Below, in pieces: positions 20,801 through 29,287 of a stretch of 64,000 nucleotides of DNA. Below the pieces are notes generated by a model that did no database searches, was not told the origin of the DNA, and saw nothing but the letters and a program-made list of their open reading frames with translations. Numbering within the stretch: the stretch's first letter is position 1; every line of letters starts with the position of its first letter. The translations under genes and the position numbers were made by a program. The stretch comes from Sutterella sp. AM11-39 (GTDB lineage Bacteria > Pseudomonadota > Gammaproteobacteria > Burkholderiales > Burkholderiaceae_F). The stretch covers positions 41,580-105,579 of the forward strand of contig NZ_QRLV01000008.1 in the NCBI RefSeq assembly GCF_003472385.1, read 5' to 3'.

Positions 20801-21413
20801 CGGTACGCTTCGTCTCCTGCAGGTAGCTGACCTTCTCAAGATTGTTGCGCGTACCGGCCAGCGCCGTTTCGGTTTCACGGCGACGATCCTTGTACTTGCT
20901 CACGCCGGCGGCTTCTTCCAGATACACGCGCAGCTCCTCAGGCTTGGCCTTGATGAAGTTGCTGATCATGCCCTGGCTGATAATCGCGTAGGAGCGGGGC
21001 CCCAGGCCGGTGCCCATGAAGATGTCCTGCACGTCGCGGCGGCGCACCTGCTGATTGTTGATGAGGTACGCATTGCTGCCGTCGCGCGTGACGACGCGCT
21101 TGACGGAAAGCTCCGTATAGCGCCCCCAGGCCCCCTTGATCGTGCCGTCGGAGTTGTCGAGCACCAGTTCGACCGAAGCGCGGGAAGATGCCGGACGATT
21201 CACCGAACCCGAAAAAATGAGTTCGCTCATGGACGTCGAGCCGCGCAATTCGGAGACGCGCGCTTCGCCCAGCACCCAGCGGATGGCGTCAATCACATTG
21301 GATTTGCCGCAGCCATTGGGGCCGACAATACCGGCCACCGCCCCCGGAAATTCGATGACGGTGGTATCGGCAAAGCTCTTGAAGCCGGAAATGCGAAGCT
21401 GTTTTAGACGCAC
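17898..21413 (-). CDS. smc: Chromosome segregation ATPase SMC
   Basis: 1171-residue condensin subunit. N-terminal Walker A GPNGCGKSN (residues 31-39), a long coiled coil, a hinge near residues 515-660 (WAVALEAVLSAKAGALNM through FVTPKGHIVDAISISFWAEE), and a second coiled coil. The C-terminal head has the signature LLSGGEQAMTATALVFAIF and Walker B FCLLDEVDAPLDEAN. The start is GTG at 21413, reading MRLKQLRISGFKSFADTT. No strong Shine-Dalgarno. Divergent from dapC and directly upstream of zipA (55 bases apart). Confidence 0.97.
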   Translation of the reverse strand: MRLKQLRISGFKSFADTTVIEFPGAVAGIVGPNGCGKSNVIDAIRWVLGEARVSELRGSTSMSELIFSGSVNRPASSRASVELVLDNSDGTIKGAWGRYTELSVKRVVTRDGSNAYLINNQQVRRRDVQDIFMGTGLGPRSYAIISQGMISNFIKAKPEELRVYLEEAAGVSKYKDRRRETETALAGTRNNLEKVSYLQETKRTEIERLTAEAEVAARWKELTGQRDTAELLWYFLQEQDAGAAVNKVNAQIAAREADLLQGRGELQKLTTQIDALKEEARVRREAADKAREAAWQANARVTELEGAIARIITEKDSLAREIANAAESIARRRNERDTALSRLAELAAKEQELRENAEAMTEECAAAQESALELQQECEEKKEAYEKARQDAAAHEKRMEVLNVQMQALTRELNDVEARLEAIEAERRSGQAPDEERFAELSALIEETQAQFEELTATVEEKKTELELSRNANDETRAQKERLSAIHARTVARLQALEALQQKSQAEGKLPAWLGKMGLSQAARLFEKITVEDGWAVALEAVLSAKAGALNMSVLERAAGFEYDPPPARLVFYGEPKGQTASLPKLAKPLAEKVASDDPKVKGALEEWLAGVYVTDTLDEAVARRSELARGERFVTPKGHIVDAISISFWAEESESAGVMSRAAEIRTLSEQSTRERDELDAIDEKLVAQQGALKVAQAQAAETSRAADASRNELHMLQVEYSALSAAIDAWREKSRRTADQEAELKMRHEELMAQQEETDAAFEQADQTLAEVQQKTLDAKVALEEAEHASSALTEKVRSLESQIELMRVQLQTNQERVRDAKERQSGADEEIENLTAHMEELAARRESLDETAQREGLSRVLEELNGKNEAHKAAEAECARAEEELEAARTRNADLNAAQTPLLQEIADLKVRRESWITQSAVFTEHLDAAQADRQALALQVQEEGLRASTLKSRVSRLNEAIAALGAVNHAALENLQESRRAMEETERQVADLEEAIANLEATIRKIDAETRELLRTTFTEVNKNFREMFTGLFGGGSAELRMSGEEILEAGVEVSAQPPGKKNASVKLLSGGEQAMTATALVFAIFKLNPAPFCLLDEVDAPLDEANQDRLARRILQMSSNTQFMMITHHRVTMEHLRTLVGVTMKEPGVSRVVSVDVEQASEMAAQ

Positions 21414-21527
21414 GGTTTGTTAAGTGAAAAAGGATGCCAACAAAAAAGAAAGCGCCTGAAAAAGAAACATGCGGCGCTTGTGTTCGGATTGTACCGTCAC
21501 CGCGCATTTTCAAGGCAAAAGCCACCT

Positions 21528-21533
21528 TATAAT
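21528..21533 (+). promoter_or_regulatory. Consensus -10 box (TATAAT) for the dapC operon
   Basis: TATAAT 60 bases before the dapC GTG. The -35 region at 17 bases is a poor match, so either an activator or an A/T-rich upstream element may be needed. Confidence 0.5.
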
Positions 21534-21593
21534 TTTTTGGATGTGCCCGCGCCGTTTTTCACTAAGGCCTCTTCTTTTACAAAGGATTCTCCC

Positions 21594-22811
21594 GTGCCCA
21601 ATCCCGGACTTTCTCGCACCCGCCCCTACCCTTTTGCCCGACTGCGCAAACTCTTCGAGGGAATTGTTCCGGCCGAAGGCAAACTCAAGCCGATTTCGCT
21701 CGGCATCGGCGAACCCTGTCATCCGATTCCTCAGTGCATTGGCGAAGCGATTGCTCAGAACATTTCGCTCATGAGCTCCTACCCGGGCACGGCAGGCAAC
21801 CCTGCCCTGCGTGAAGCCATCAGCGCCTGGTGCGAACGCCGCTACGGGCTGGCCCCGGATCCCGCGACCGAAATCCTGCCGGTGCTCGGCACCCGCGAAG
21901 CCCTTTTCAGTCTGGTCCAATGCCTTGTCGACCCGACCGTCAAAGGCGGCGCCAAAGTCGTGATGCCCGTTCCCTTCTATCAGATCTACGAAGGCGCAAC
22001 GTTTCTGGCCGGAGCCGATCCCGTGTACTTGCCGCTGACGCGCGAAAACGGCTACAAACTCGATTTGTCCGTATTGAGTCCCGAAACACTTTCTCAAACT
22101 CAGCTTGTCTACATATGCTCTCCGGGCAACCCGACGGGATCCGTCTTTGATTTGGACGACTGGAAAAAACTCTTTGCTCTTTCGGATCAATACGGTTTTG
22201 TCATAGCAAGCGACGAGTGCTACAGCGAAATTTATTTCGAAGAAGGCAACGCTCCGATCGGCGCCATGACGGCGGCCAAAGCCTGCGGCCGAACCGATCT
22301 GAAAAACATCATCGTATTAAACAGCCTTTCCAAGCGCAGCAATGCGCCGGGTCTGCGCAGTGGCTTTGTGGCCGGTGACCGCTCGCTCATCGCCTCTTAC
22401 CTTCTTTACCGCACCTATCACGGCTCGGCCATGAACCCGATGATTCAGGCCGCTTCAATTGCTGCCTGGAACGACGAGGCGCACGTCGTGGAAAACCGCC
22501 GTCTGTATCGTGAAAAATTTGCCGTCGCGCAACCCATTCTGAACTCTGTGATTGACGCGCCCATGCCGCAGGCTAGCTTCTACCTCTGGGCCAACGTCGG
22601 TGAAGACGATGAAGTCTTTGCTCGCGAACTCTATCGTCAGACGGGTGTCACGGTGCTGCCGGGCTCCTACCTGTCGCGTAACGTGACACTTGCCGACGGC
22701 TCAACCATGAACCCGGGCGCAGGCTACGTGCGCATCGCACTGGTTGCCGAGCCCGAGCGCATCGGCGAAGCGGCAGAGCGCATCCGCAACTTTGCTCTAT
22801 CGCGCAAGTGA
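21594..22811 (+). CDS. dapC: Succinyldiaminopimelate aminotransferase
   Basis: PLP fold-type I aminotransferase making N-succinyl-LL-DAP from N-succinyl-2-amino-6-ketopimelate in lysine and peptidoglycan precursor synthesis. 405 residues. Substrate-binding SLGIGEPCHPIP near the N-terminus, VYICSPGNPTGSVFDLDDW, SDECYSEIYFE, and the PLP-lysine motif NSLSKRSNAPGLRSGF. I chose GTG at 21594, which has AAAGGA 8 bases upstream; the longer frame starting at 21417 covers the promoter region. First gene of the dapC-dapD-dapE group. Confidence 0.93.
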   Translation: MPNPGLSRTRPYPFARLRKLFEGIVPAEGKLKPISLGIGEPCHPIPQCIGEAIAQNISLMSSYPGTAGNPALREAISAWCERRYGLAPDPATEILPVLGTREALFSLVQCLVDPTVKGGAKVVMPVPFYQIYEGATFLAGADPVYLPLTRENGYKLDLSVLSPETLSQTQLVYICSPGNPTGSVFDLDDWKKLFALSDQYGFVIASDECYSEIYFEEGNAPIGAMTAAKACGRTDLKNIIVLNSLSKRSNAPGLRSGFVAGDRSLIASYLLYRTYHGSAMNPMIQAASIAAWNDEAHVVENRRLYREKFAVAQPILNSVIDAPMPQASFYLWANVGEDDEVFARELYRQTGVTVLPGSYLSRNVTLADGSTMNPGAGYVRIALVAEPERIGEAAERIRNFALSRK

Positions 22812-22904
22812 CCTATCATCCGTAAAACCGATTTTTTAACAAACGGCGCGCAGGGAGGCTCGGTACGCGAGCAAGTGCGCCAACCTTTGAAAGGAACACA
22901 AGAA

Positions 22905-23726
22905 ATGACTCAGGAACTTACCTCCATTATCGAATCCGCATGGGACAGCCGCGATCAGTGGAATGCCGAAACGATCGCTACCGATCAGCGTGAAGCCATC
23001 ATGAGCGTGCTCGCGGGCCTGAACAACGGCTCGATGCGCGTGGCAGAAAAGACCGCCGAAGGGTGGCTTACGAACCAGTGGATCAAGAAGGCAGTTCTTC
23101 TGAGTTTCCGTCTGATGCCCAACGAAGTGATGAAGGCCGGTCCCTTTACCTGGTACGACAAGCTGCCCGTGAAGTTCCACGACAACGACGGCCAGAAGAT
23201 TTCCGAGTCCGGCATCCGCGCCATCCCCGGCGCCATCGCCCGCTACGGCTCCTTCATTGAACCGGGCGCCGTGCTGATGCCCTCCTTCGTAAACGTCGGC
23301 GCACGCGTGGGCTCTGGCACGATGGTCGATACGTGGGCCACCGTGGGCTCCTGCGCTCAGGTCGGCAAGAACTGCCACCTCTCGGGCGGCGTTGGCATCG
23401 GCGGCGTTCTCGAACCCGTGCAGGCCGGCCCCACGATCATTGAGGACAACTGCTTCATCGGCGCGCGCAGCGAAATCGTCGAAGGCGTGGTCGTCGAAGA
23501 AAACTCCGTGATTTCCATGGGCGTTTTCATCGGTCAGTCAACCAAGATCTACGACCGCACAACGGGCGAAGTCCTGCGCGGCCGTGTGCCGGCCGGTTCC
23601 GTGGTCGTCCCGGGCTCGTTGCCGAGCAAGGACGGCACTTACAACCTCAACTGCGCCGTCATCGTCAAGCGCGTCGATGCCAAGACCCGCTCCAAGACCT
23701 CCATCAACGATCTGCTGCGCGACTGA
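22905..23726 (+). CDS. dapD: Tetrahydrodipicolinate N-succinyltransferase
   Basis: Left-handed beta-helix (hexapeptide-repeat) enzyme that succinylates tetrahydrodipicolinate. 273 residues, starting at ATG 22905 with AAAGGAAC upstream. Landmarks: N-terminal helical domain, then hexapeptide repeats ([43 protein letters not shown]), [32 protein letters not shown], and the C-terminal [20 protein letters not shown]. It acts before dapC in the pathway and the two are 93 bases apart. Confidence 0.98.
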   Translation: MTQELTSIIESAWDSRDQWNAETIATDQREAIMSVLAGLNNGSMRVAEKTAEGWLTNQWIKKAVLLSFRLMPNEVMKAGPFTWYDKLPVKFHDNDGQKISESGIRAIPGAIARYGSFIEPGAVLMPSFVNVGARVGSGTMVDTWATVGSCAQVGKNCHLSGGVGIGGVLEPVQAGPTIIEDNCFIGARSEIVEGVVVEENSVISMGVFIGQSTKIYDRTTGEVLRGRVPAGSVVVPGSLPSKDGTYNLNCAVIVKRVDAKTRSKTSINDLLRD

Positions 23727-23732
23727 TCGGTC

Positions 23733-24866
23733 ATGCCCGTCATTGATCTAGCCCAAAAGCTGCTTGCCCGCCCCTCGGTCACGCCCGACGAAGCAGGATG
23801 CATGGCCGTTTTGCAAGCAGCGCTTGAGCCCTCGGGTTTTGCGTTTGAAATCGAACGCACGCCCAACGGCACCACCAACGCCTGGATCACGCACGGCAAC
23901 GGCGCGCCCCTATTCGTCTTTGCCGGACACGTTGATGTGGTTCCGGCAGGCGATCCTGCCCTATGGACAACGCCTCCTTTTGAGCCGACCGTGCGAGATG
24001 GCAAGCTCTACGCCCGCGGCGCAGCCGACATGAAAGGATCTGTTGCGGCAGCCGCCGTTGCCTTTGCGCGTCTGGTTCAGGAAAAACCGGATCATCCGGG
24101 AACGCTTGCTTTTCTGATCACTTCTGACGAAGAAGGCGACGGATATGAAGGTACCAAACGTGTGGTACAAAAGCTCAAAGATGAAGGTGTGACGATTGAC
24201 GCCTGCATCGTTGGCGAACCCTCTTGCTCGAGGTTTTTCGGTGACACGATCAAAAACGGTCGTCGGGGTTCTCTAAACGGAAAAATCACGATTCGGGGCA
24301 AGGCCGGACACGTCGCCTACCCGCATCTGGCGCGCAACCCCATTCACGAAGCTGCACCGTTTTTTGCCGAACTCGCTGCTAAGCAATGGGATCAGGGCAA
24401 CGACTACTTCGGTCCGACCACCTTCCAGATTTCCAACATTCAGGCCGGCGTTGGCGCCGTCAATGTGGTCCCCGGAGAACTCACGGCGCTCTTTAACATT
24501 CGATTCAACACCGAGTGGACGGCTGAGCGCCTCATCAAGACCATCGAGGATCTTGCCGCCAAATACACAATTGACGCGCGCTTTGAATGGAAGCGCAGCG
24601 CCGAACCGTTTGTAACGAATCCGGGCAGCATGACGCAAAAGCTGACACAGGCCATTGCCGACGTCACGGGGGTGAGGCCCGAACTTTCAACCAGCGGCGG
24701 TACCTCGGACGCGCGCTTTATCAGCAGCATCAGCCGCGAAACCGTAGAATTCGGGCCTATCAACGCAACGATTCACAGCGTCAACGAATGTGCGGGCATC
24801 GACGAACTCGAAGCGCTCGCCGAAATCTACTACCGCACCGCTAAAGCGTATTTGGAGAACTTCTGA
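23733..24866 (+). CDS. dapE: Succinyl-diaminopimelate desuccinylase
   Basis: Di-zinc M20 peptidase-family enzyme releasing LL-DAP from its N-succinyl form. 377 residues. First metal ligands in FVFAGHVDVVPAGD, bridging Asp in YARGAADMKGSVAA, catalytic ITSDEEGDGYEGT, and later GKAGHVAYPHLARNP and the C-terminal GPINATIHSVNECAGIDEL. ATG at 23733, 6 bases after dapD, so co-translated. Its stop shares a base with the prmB start. Confidence 0.97.
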   Translation: MPVIDLAQKLLARPSVTPDEAGCMAVLQAALEPSGFAFEIERTPNGTTNAWITHGNGAPLFVFAGHVDVVPAGDPALWTTPPFEPTVRDGKLYARGAADMKGSVAAAAVAFARLVQEKPDHPGTLAFLITSDEEGDGYEGTKRVVQKLKDEGVTIDACIVGEPSCSRFFGDTIKNGRRGSLNGKITIRGKAGHVAYPHLARNPIHEAAPFFAELAAKQWDQGNDYFGPTTFQISNIQAGVGAVNVVPGELTALFNIRFNTEWTAERLIKTIEDLAAKYTIDARFEWKRSAEPFVTNPGSMTQKLTQAIADVTGVRPELSTSGGTSDARFISSISRETVEFGPINATIHSVNECAGIDELEALAEIYYRTAKAYLENF

Positions 24867-25765
24867 TGTCTCATCATCAATATCCGACCGAACTGCACAC
24901 CGTCTGCGACGTGGTTCGCTGGGCCATGAGCGAGATGGAGCGCTTTGACGTGAGTCTCGGGCACGGCACGGCCGACTACTGGGAAGAAGCCACTTTTCTT
25001 GTGCTGCGCACCCTCAAGCTTCCGTTTGACCGCCTCGAAGCCTTCTGGAATGCGCACCTCACGCAGGACGAGCTCTGGGAAGTTCTGAAAAACATCGAGT
25101 CTCGCGTGCACAACAAGGTCCCCGCGCCGTATCTCGTGCACGAGGCCTGGCTCACCGAACACCCCTTCTATGTGGACGAGCGCGTGCTGATTCCGCGCAG
25201 CTACATTGCCGAACTTCTTGAAGAAGGGCTCGAGCCTTGGGTTGAGCCTGAAAACGTACACACGGTGTTGGACATGTGCACCGGCAGCGGTTGCCTTGCG
25301 ATCCTCGCGCAGATGGCATTTTCCAAAGCGCAGGTCACGGGCGCCGACATCAGTGCCGATGCACTCGAAGTCGCCAAAATCAACCGCTCGAAGTACGGCC
25401 TTGACGACACGCTGGAACTTGTCCAGACCGACATCTTCTCGCATCTGGGCAAGCGCAAGTTCGACCTCATCATCTCCAATCCTCCATACGTGACGCAACA
25501 AGCCATGGAAGAGCTCCCTGCCGAATACCGTCACGAACCGGCGCTGGCTCTGGAAGCCGGAGACGACGGAATGGACTTCATGCGCCGCTTCATGCCCGCG
25601 CTCAAAGAACACCTGACGGAAAACGGCGTAGCCATCGTTGAAATCGGAGACGGCCGCGAAGCGTTCGAGGCTATCTGGCCCGAACTGCCCGTCACGTGGC
25701 TTTCGACCGAAGAAGAAGAAGACATGGTCTTTGCCGTGCGCGCCGAAGACCTTCAGCACCTGTAA
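24866..25765 (+). CDS. prmB: Ribosomal protein L3 glutamine methyltransferase PrmB
   Basis: SAM-dependent N5-glutamine methyltransferase modifying ribosomal protein L3. 299 residues: N-terminal helical domain, SAM-binding LDMCTGSGCLAILAQMAF (about residues 133-150), and the substrate-binding NPPYVTQQAM. The N-terminus (VVRWAMSEMERFDVSLGHGTADYWEEA) is typical of PrmB rather than PrmC. Starts at the TGATG overlap with dapE, so it belongs to the same operon. Confidence 0.93.
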   Translation: MSHHQYPTELHTVCDVVRWAMSEMERFDVSLGHGTADYWEEATFLVLRTLKLPFDRLEAFWNAHLTQDELWEVLKNIESRVHNKVPAPYLVHEAWLTEHPFYVDERVLIPRSYIAELLEEGLEPWVEPENVHTVLDMCTGSGCLAILAQMAFSKAQVTGADISADALEVAKINRSKYGLDDTLELVQTDIFSHLGKRKFDLIISNPPYVTQQAMEELPAEYRHEPALALEAGDDGMDFMRRFMPALKEHLTENGVAIVEIGDGREAFEAIWPELPVTWLSTEEEEDMVFAVRAEDLQHL

Positions 25766-25790
25766 GCCGACACTTTTGCCAATGTTTGTC

Positions 25791-25813
25791 AGGGCGCGGC
25801 TTTCTCGCGCCCT
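25791..25813 (+). other. GC hairpin between prmB and the ABC-F gene
   Basis: AGGGCGCG pairs with CGCGCCCT around a 7-base loop, 13 bases before the ABC-F ATG. It is followed by only a short T-run, so it may reduce rather than end transcription. Confidence 0.4.
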
Positions 25814-25825
25814 GAAATTGTTTCC

Positions 25826-27730
25826 ATGCTCAGACTCCAACACCTTTCGATTGTGCGCGGCACGCGTACGCTGTACGACAACGTCAATCTGGTCGCCTCC
25901 GACGGCGAGCGCATTGCGCTCGTCGGTGAGAACGGAAGCGGCAAATCGTCGCTTTTTGCCGCCATTCTGGGCGAACTGAGTCCTGAATCGGGCACCATCG
26001 ACGTGCCGGAACTGGTTTCCGAAGTCGCGCAGAGCGTGGAAGAGACCGATCGCGAAGCGTTGCAGTACGTGCTTGAAGGCCACGCTCCGCTCGTGGCGGC
26101 CCAAGCTGAGCAATTCGCCGCACACGAAAGCGGCGACGACATGCGCATTGCTGCGGCCGCCGCACATCTGGCGGAAATCAACGAAGGCGCTGTAAAGGCC
26201 CAGGCGCTCACGATCATGAACGGTCTGGGCTTTCTGCCAGGGGATGAAAACCGTACCGTGCGTGAATTCTCGGGCGGCTGGCGCAATCGCCTGGCTTTGG
26301 CTCGTTGTCTCATTAACCCGGCACAGCTGCTGCTTTTGGACGAACCCACCAACCACCTGGACATCGACAGTCTCATCTGGCTTGAAGCCTGGCTCAAGCG
26401 TCTGACCTGCACTGTCATCATCATCAGCCACGACCGAGAGTTTCTCGATCGTGCCGTGCAGACGACTTGGGCTGTTGAAGACGGTACCATCACGCGCTAC
26501 GGCGGCAACTATTCGTTCTACGAAATGCAGCGCGTCCAGAACCTGCGCCTGCAGGAGGCCAACCGCAAAGCCTATGAGCGTACGGCCGCTCACCTCAAAA
26601 GCTACATCGAGCGCTTCCGCTACAAGGCCACGAAGGCGCGTCAGGCACAGTCGCGCATCAAGATGCTCGAGCGTCTCGAAGTCGTCGAACCCGTGCGCAG
26701 CGCCACCAGCTGGCGCTTTGCGTTCGAACAGCCCGAACGCATGCCCACGCAGCTGGTAACCCTTGAAGATGTTGCGGCCGGCTATGGTGAGAACCGCGTT
26801 CTAAGCGGCGTCAATCTCTGTATCCGCTCGGGCGAACGCATCGGTGTGCTCGGCGTCAACGGCGCGGGCAAGTCCACGCTCATCAAGACGCTCGTCGGAA
26901 AGCTCGAACCTCTGCACGGCACGGTGCGCGACGGCCAGGGACTTCAGATCGGCTACTTTGCTCAGCATCAGCTCGAAGCACTCGATCCCGACGAAACGCC
27001 TCTTGACGTCATGAAGCGAAAAGCCCTCTTGGTTCGTGAACAGCAGCTAAGAGACCATCTCGGAAAATTCCGCTTTTCGGGCGACAAGGTCGACACTTTG
27101 ATCGGCGTTCTTTCGGGCGGCGAAAAAGCTCGCCTGGCTCTTGCTCTGATTGTCTGGGACAAGCCCAATCTGATCGTCTTGGACGAACCGACCAACCATT
27201 TGGACATGGCCACCCGCGAAGCGCTCACCGTGGCGCTTTCTTCCTTTGAAGGCACCTTGCTGCTCGTCTCACACGACCGCCATCTTCTGCGCAGCGTCTG
27301 CGACAAGCTCATTTTGGTGCACGACGGCGCCGTGACCGAATACGACGGTGACCTCGACGACTACGCGGCTTTTGTTCTGCAGCACCGAAAGCTGTCGCAG
27401 ACAGCCGACAAGCCCGTGACTCCGCAGCAAGCTTCTGCAGGAATCAATCGCAAAGAACAACGCAAACTCGAAGCTCTTGAGCGCAACCGCATTGCGGCAC
27501 TCAAAAAGCCGCTTCTCGCGAAGCTCGCCAAGGTGGAAAAGGAAATGGGCAAGGTCAGCGAAGAGCTTGCCTCGCTAGACGCACAGCTTGCTGACACCGC
27601 ATGGTACGAAAAGACGCCTGCTGAAACCGTAGCCGACGTCACGCGCCGGCGCGGTGAAGCAGCCGGCGTTCTCGAAGAGCTTGAAGCTCAGTGGCTCGAG
27701 GTTTCCGAACAAATCGAAGCCTGCGTCTGA
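25826..27730 (+). CDS. ABC-F family ATPase, YheS-type
   Basis: Soluble ribosome-associated tandem ATPase (634 residues, no membrane domain). First nucleotide-binding domain: Walker A GENGSGKSS near residue 33, signature FSGGWRNRLALARCL, Walker B LLLLDEPTNHLDIDS. An interdomain linker helix pair (about 235-290) follows. Second domain: Walker A GVNGAGKST, signature LSGGEKARLALALIV, LIVLDEPTNHLDMAT. The C-terminus is a charged coiled coil (RKEQRKLEALERNRIAALKKPLLAKLAKVEKEM). N-terminal sequence and length fit YheS better than Uup, EttA or the antibiotic-resistance ABC-F types. The Shine-Dalgarno is poor. Confidence 0.88.
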   Translation: MLRLQHLSIVRGTRTLYDNVNLVASDGERIALVGENGSGKSSLFAAILGELSPESGTIDVPELVSEVAQSVEETDREALQYVLEGHAPLVAAQAEQFAAHESGDDMRIAAAAAHLAEINEGAVKAQALTIMNGLGFLPGDENRTVREFSGGWRNRLALARCLINPAQLLLLDEPTNHLDIDSLIWLEAWLKRLTCTVIIISHDREFLDRAVQTTWAVEDGTITRYGGNYSFYEMQRVQNLRLQEANRKAYERTAAHLKSYIERFRYKATKARQAQSRIKMLERLEVVEPVRSATSWRFAFEQPERMPTQLVTLEDVAAGYGENRVLSGVNLCIRSGERIGVLGVNGAGKSTLIKTLVGKLEPLHGTVRDGQGLQIGYFAQHQLEALDPDETPLDVMKRKALLVREQQLRDHLGKFRFSGDKVDTLIGVLSGGEKARLALALIVWDKPNLIVLDEPTNHLDMATREALTVALSSFEGTLLLVSHDRHLLRSVCDKLILVHDGAVTEYDGDLDDYAAFVLQHRKLSQTADKPVTPQQASAGINRKEQRKLEALERNRIAALKKPLLAKLAKVEKEMGKVSEELASLDAQLADTAWYEKTPAETVADVTRRRGEAAGVLEELEAQWLEVSEQIEACV

Positions 27731-27757
27731 CGCTAATCTCTCGTTTTTTGGAAAAAA

Positions 27758-27794
27758 ACGAGCAGATCGCCCGACAAGCGCTGCTCGTTTTCTT
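27758..27794. terminator. Terminator between the ABC-F gene and the MipA gene
   Basis: ACGAGCAG pairs with CTGCTCGT, followed by TTTCTTTG on the plus strand. An overlapping CTCGTTTTTT/AAAAAAACGAG hairpin lies at 27741-27762, so it can work for both converging genes. Confidence 0.78.
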
Positions 27795-27808
27795 TGTGTC
27801 AGACTTGT

Positions 27809-28552
27809 TTAGAAGCGCCAGTTGACGCCGCCGCCAAAGCCCAGACGCACGCTGTCTTCAACCATCGGGCTGTCCTTGACTTCGCTGCCGAGGTGACGTA
27901 CGGAGCCTTCCAGCCAGATCGAGAGGTGATCGTTGAAGCTGTAGTCAAACACCATGCGGGCGTAGGGTGTCACGGAGCTGTCGGCTTCGTATTCTTCCAG
28001 ACCGCTTCTGGCGGACTCGGCTGCGGAAATACCGTAGTAGTAGTCGTTGAAGTTGGCGCTCGACCAGGTCACACCGATCATCGGCGTGATCCCCAAGCGC
28101 TGGATCTGAAAGCGCTTGGCGGCATTCACGTCAACGAGAATGCCGTTGCTCTCGCCCAGAATGTCTCCGGAAATCTTGGCGCCGAAACTGGCCCAATCAC
28201 CGGTGTAGCGGTAGCTCAGATTAAGAAAGGCGCTCGCATCGCGATCGTCCAACTGCTTCATCTGACGGTCGTCACTGTCGCCGGCATCAAATTCAAGCGG
28301 CATATACGACACGCCGAGCATGACGGCATGCTTGGGACTCTTCAAAAGATAGCCGCCCGCTTCCAGGCCGTGCAGATAGAAGTATTCCGTCTCGGCGTTC
28401 ATGATCGGAGCCGGAACAACTTCGATATCCACGCCTTTGTATTCGCTGGCGTTCATGTGGATACCCGCACCGAGCGCGTATTCCGCAGCGAAAGTGCTGC
28501 CGGCGCACAGGGCGCATGTTGCGGCGACCGCCAGAGTGATTGTTTTGTTCAT
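27809..28552 (-). CDS. MipA/OmpV-family outer-membrane protein
   Basis: 247-residue precursor with a Sec signal peptide (MNKTITLAVAATCALCAGSTFA, cleavage after residue 22). The mature protein has alternating amphipathic strands (YALGAGIHMN, FLNLSYRYTGD, VTPYARMVFDYSFNDHLSIWLEG) and ends in aromatic VNWRF, the usual C-terminal strand of an outer-membrane barrel. The family includes OmpV porins and the MltA-interacting protein MipA. It follows the response-regulator gene by 99 bases and may be its target, as mipA/ompV homologues often neighbour two-component genes. That link is inference. Confidence 0.82.
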   Translation of the reverse strand: MNKTITLAVAATCALCAGSTFAAEYALGAGIHMNASEYKGVDIEVVPAPIMNAETEYFYLHGLEAGGYLLKSPKHAVMLGVSYMPLEFDAGDSDDRQMKQLDDRDASAFLNLSYRYTGDWASFGAKISGDILGESNGILVDVNAAKRFQIQRLGITPMIGVTWSSANFNDYYYGISAAESARSGLEEYEADSSVTPYARMVFDYSFNDHLSIWLEGSVRHLGSEVKDSPMVEDSVRLGFGGGVNWRF

Positions 28553-28628
28553 GGTGGTAATGATCGAAAAAGTTCGGCAAAAATTCTCTTGCCGGTAAAA
28601 AAAGTTTTCTGGATTTTGACATTGGCGC

Positions 28629-28667
28629 CGCCGGCGCAGGGGCCAAAAAATTCAAATTGCGCCGGCG
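28629..28667. other. GC-rich inverted repeat at the 3' end of the response-regulator gene
   Basis: CGCCGGCGCA and TGCGCCGGCG form a perfect 10-bp stem with a 19-base loop, overlapping the response-regulator stop. No T-run follows on the minus strand; on the plus strand CTTTT follows. It may be a partial terminator or an mRNA-stabilising hairpin. Confidence 0.4.
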
Positions 28668-29278
28668 CTTTTGAGAATATTTTTAAGATGTTCCGGACTG
28701 GCTGCCGAAAGCTTCTTCATTGCGTGTGAGCGATGCAGTTCAGCCGTACGCGGCGAAATGCCGAGTCGCTCACCGACGATACGGCTCACAAGCCCCTGCG
28801 CCACCAGCTTAGCCACCTCGAGCTCGCGCTCCGTGAGCCTTTCAACCAACGCGGCCGCAGCCTCGTCGCTCACCTTGCCTTCGGCCTTCATGACGCTGTC
28901 GCCGGCAGCCCGCATCACCGAGCGCACGAGGCGCTCCTCATCAACCGGCTTTTGCAGGAAGTCGTAGGCGCCGTCAAGAATCGTCCGTACGGCCATGTCA
29001 ATGTCGCCGTGTCCGGAAATAAACACGATCGGGATATTTGATTGCCGCTCGTTGAGTAGGCGTTGGCACTCCAAGCCCGTCAGTTCGGGCATACGCACGT
29101 CAAGCACGAGGCAGCCGGGCACAGACGGACGATCTTCGGCAAAAAAGCGGCGAGCCGAGGTGTAAGCCGCTACCTGCCAGCCGTCAAGCTCAAGATAGAG
29201 CTTTAAAGCCGCGCCGAGCGCTTCGTCGTCGTCAAGAATTCGAATCAGGGCCTTTTGCTTGATGTAATCGGGTTCCAT
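28652..29278 (-). CDS. FixJ/TtrR-type response regulator
   Basis: 208 residues: receiver domain (about 10-125) with acidic pocket DDD at 16-18, phosphoacceptor Asp60 in CLVLDVRMPELTG, conserved ISGHGD and lysine in FLQKPVDEE. A LuxR-type helix-turn-helix follows (LTERELEVAKLVAQGLVSRIVGERLGISPRTAELHRSHAMKKL). The architecture is that of FixJ, TtrR and TodT regulators. It starts 9 bases after the sensor-kinase stop, so the two are one operon. Likely targets are nearby cstA or the MipA gene, by proximity only. Confidence 0.9.
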   Translation of the reverse strand: MEPDYIKQKALIRILDDDEALGAALKLYLELDGWQVAAYTSARRFFAEDRPSVPGCLVLDVRMPELTGLECQRLLNERQSNIPIVFISGHGDIDMAVRTILDGAYDFLQKPVDEERLVRSVMRAAGDSVMKAEGKVSDEAAAALVERLTERELEVAKLVAQGLVSRIVGERLGISPRTAELHRSHAMKKLSAASPEHLKNILKSAGAI

Positions 29279-29287
29279 GCTTGATTC

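Noticed and set aside
24830..26593. 587-aa open frame antisense to prmB and the ABC-F gene
   Set aside because: It spans two well-supported genes on the other strand and has shadow-type composition.
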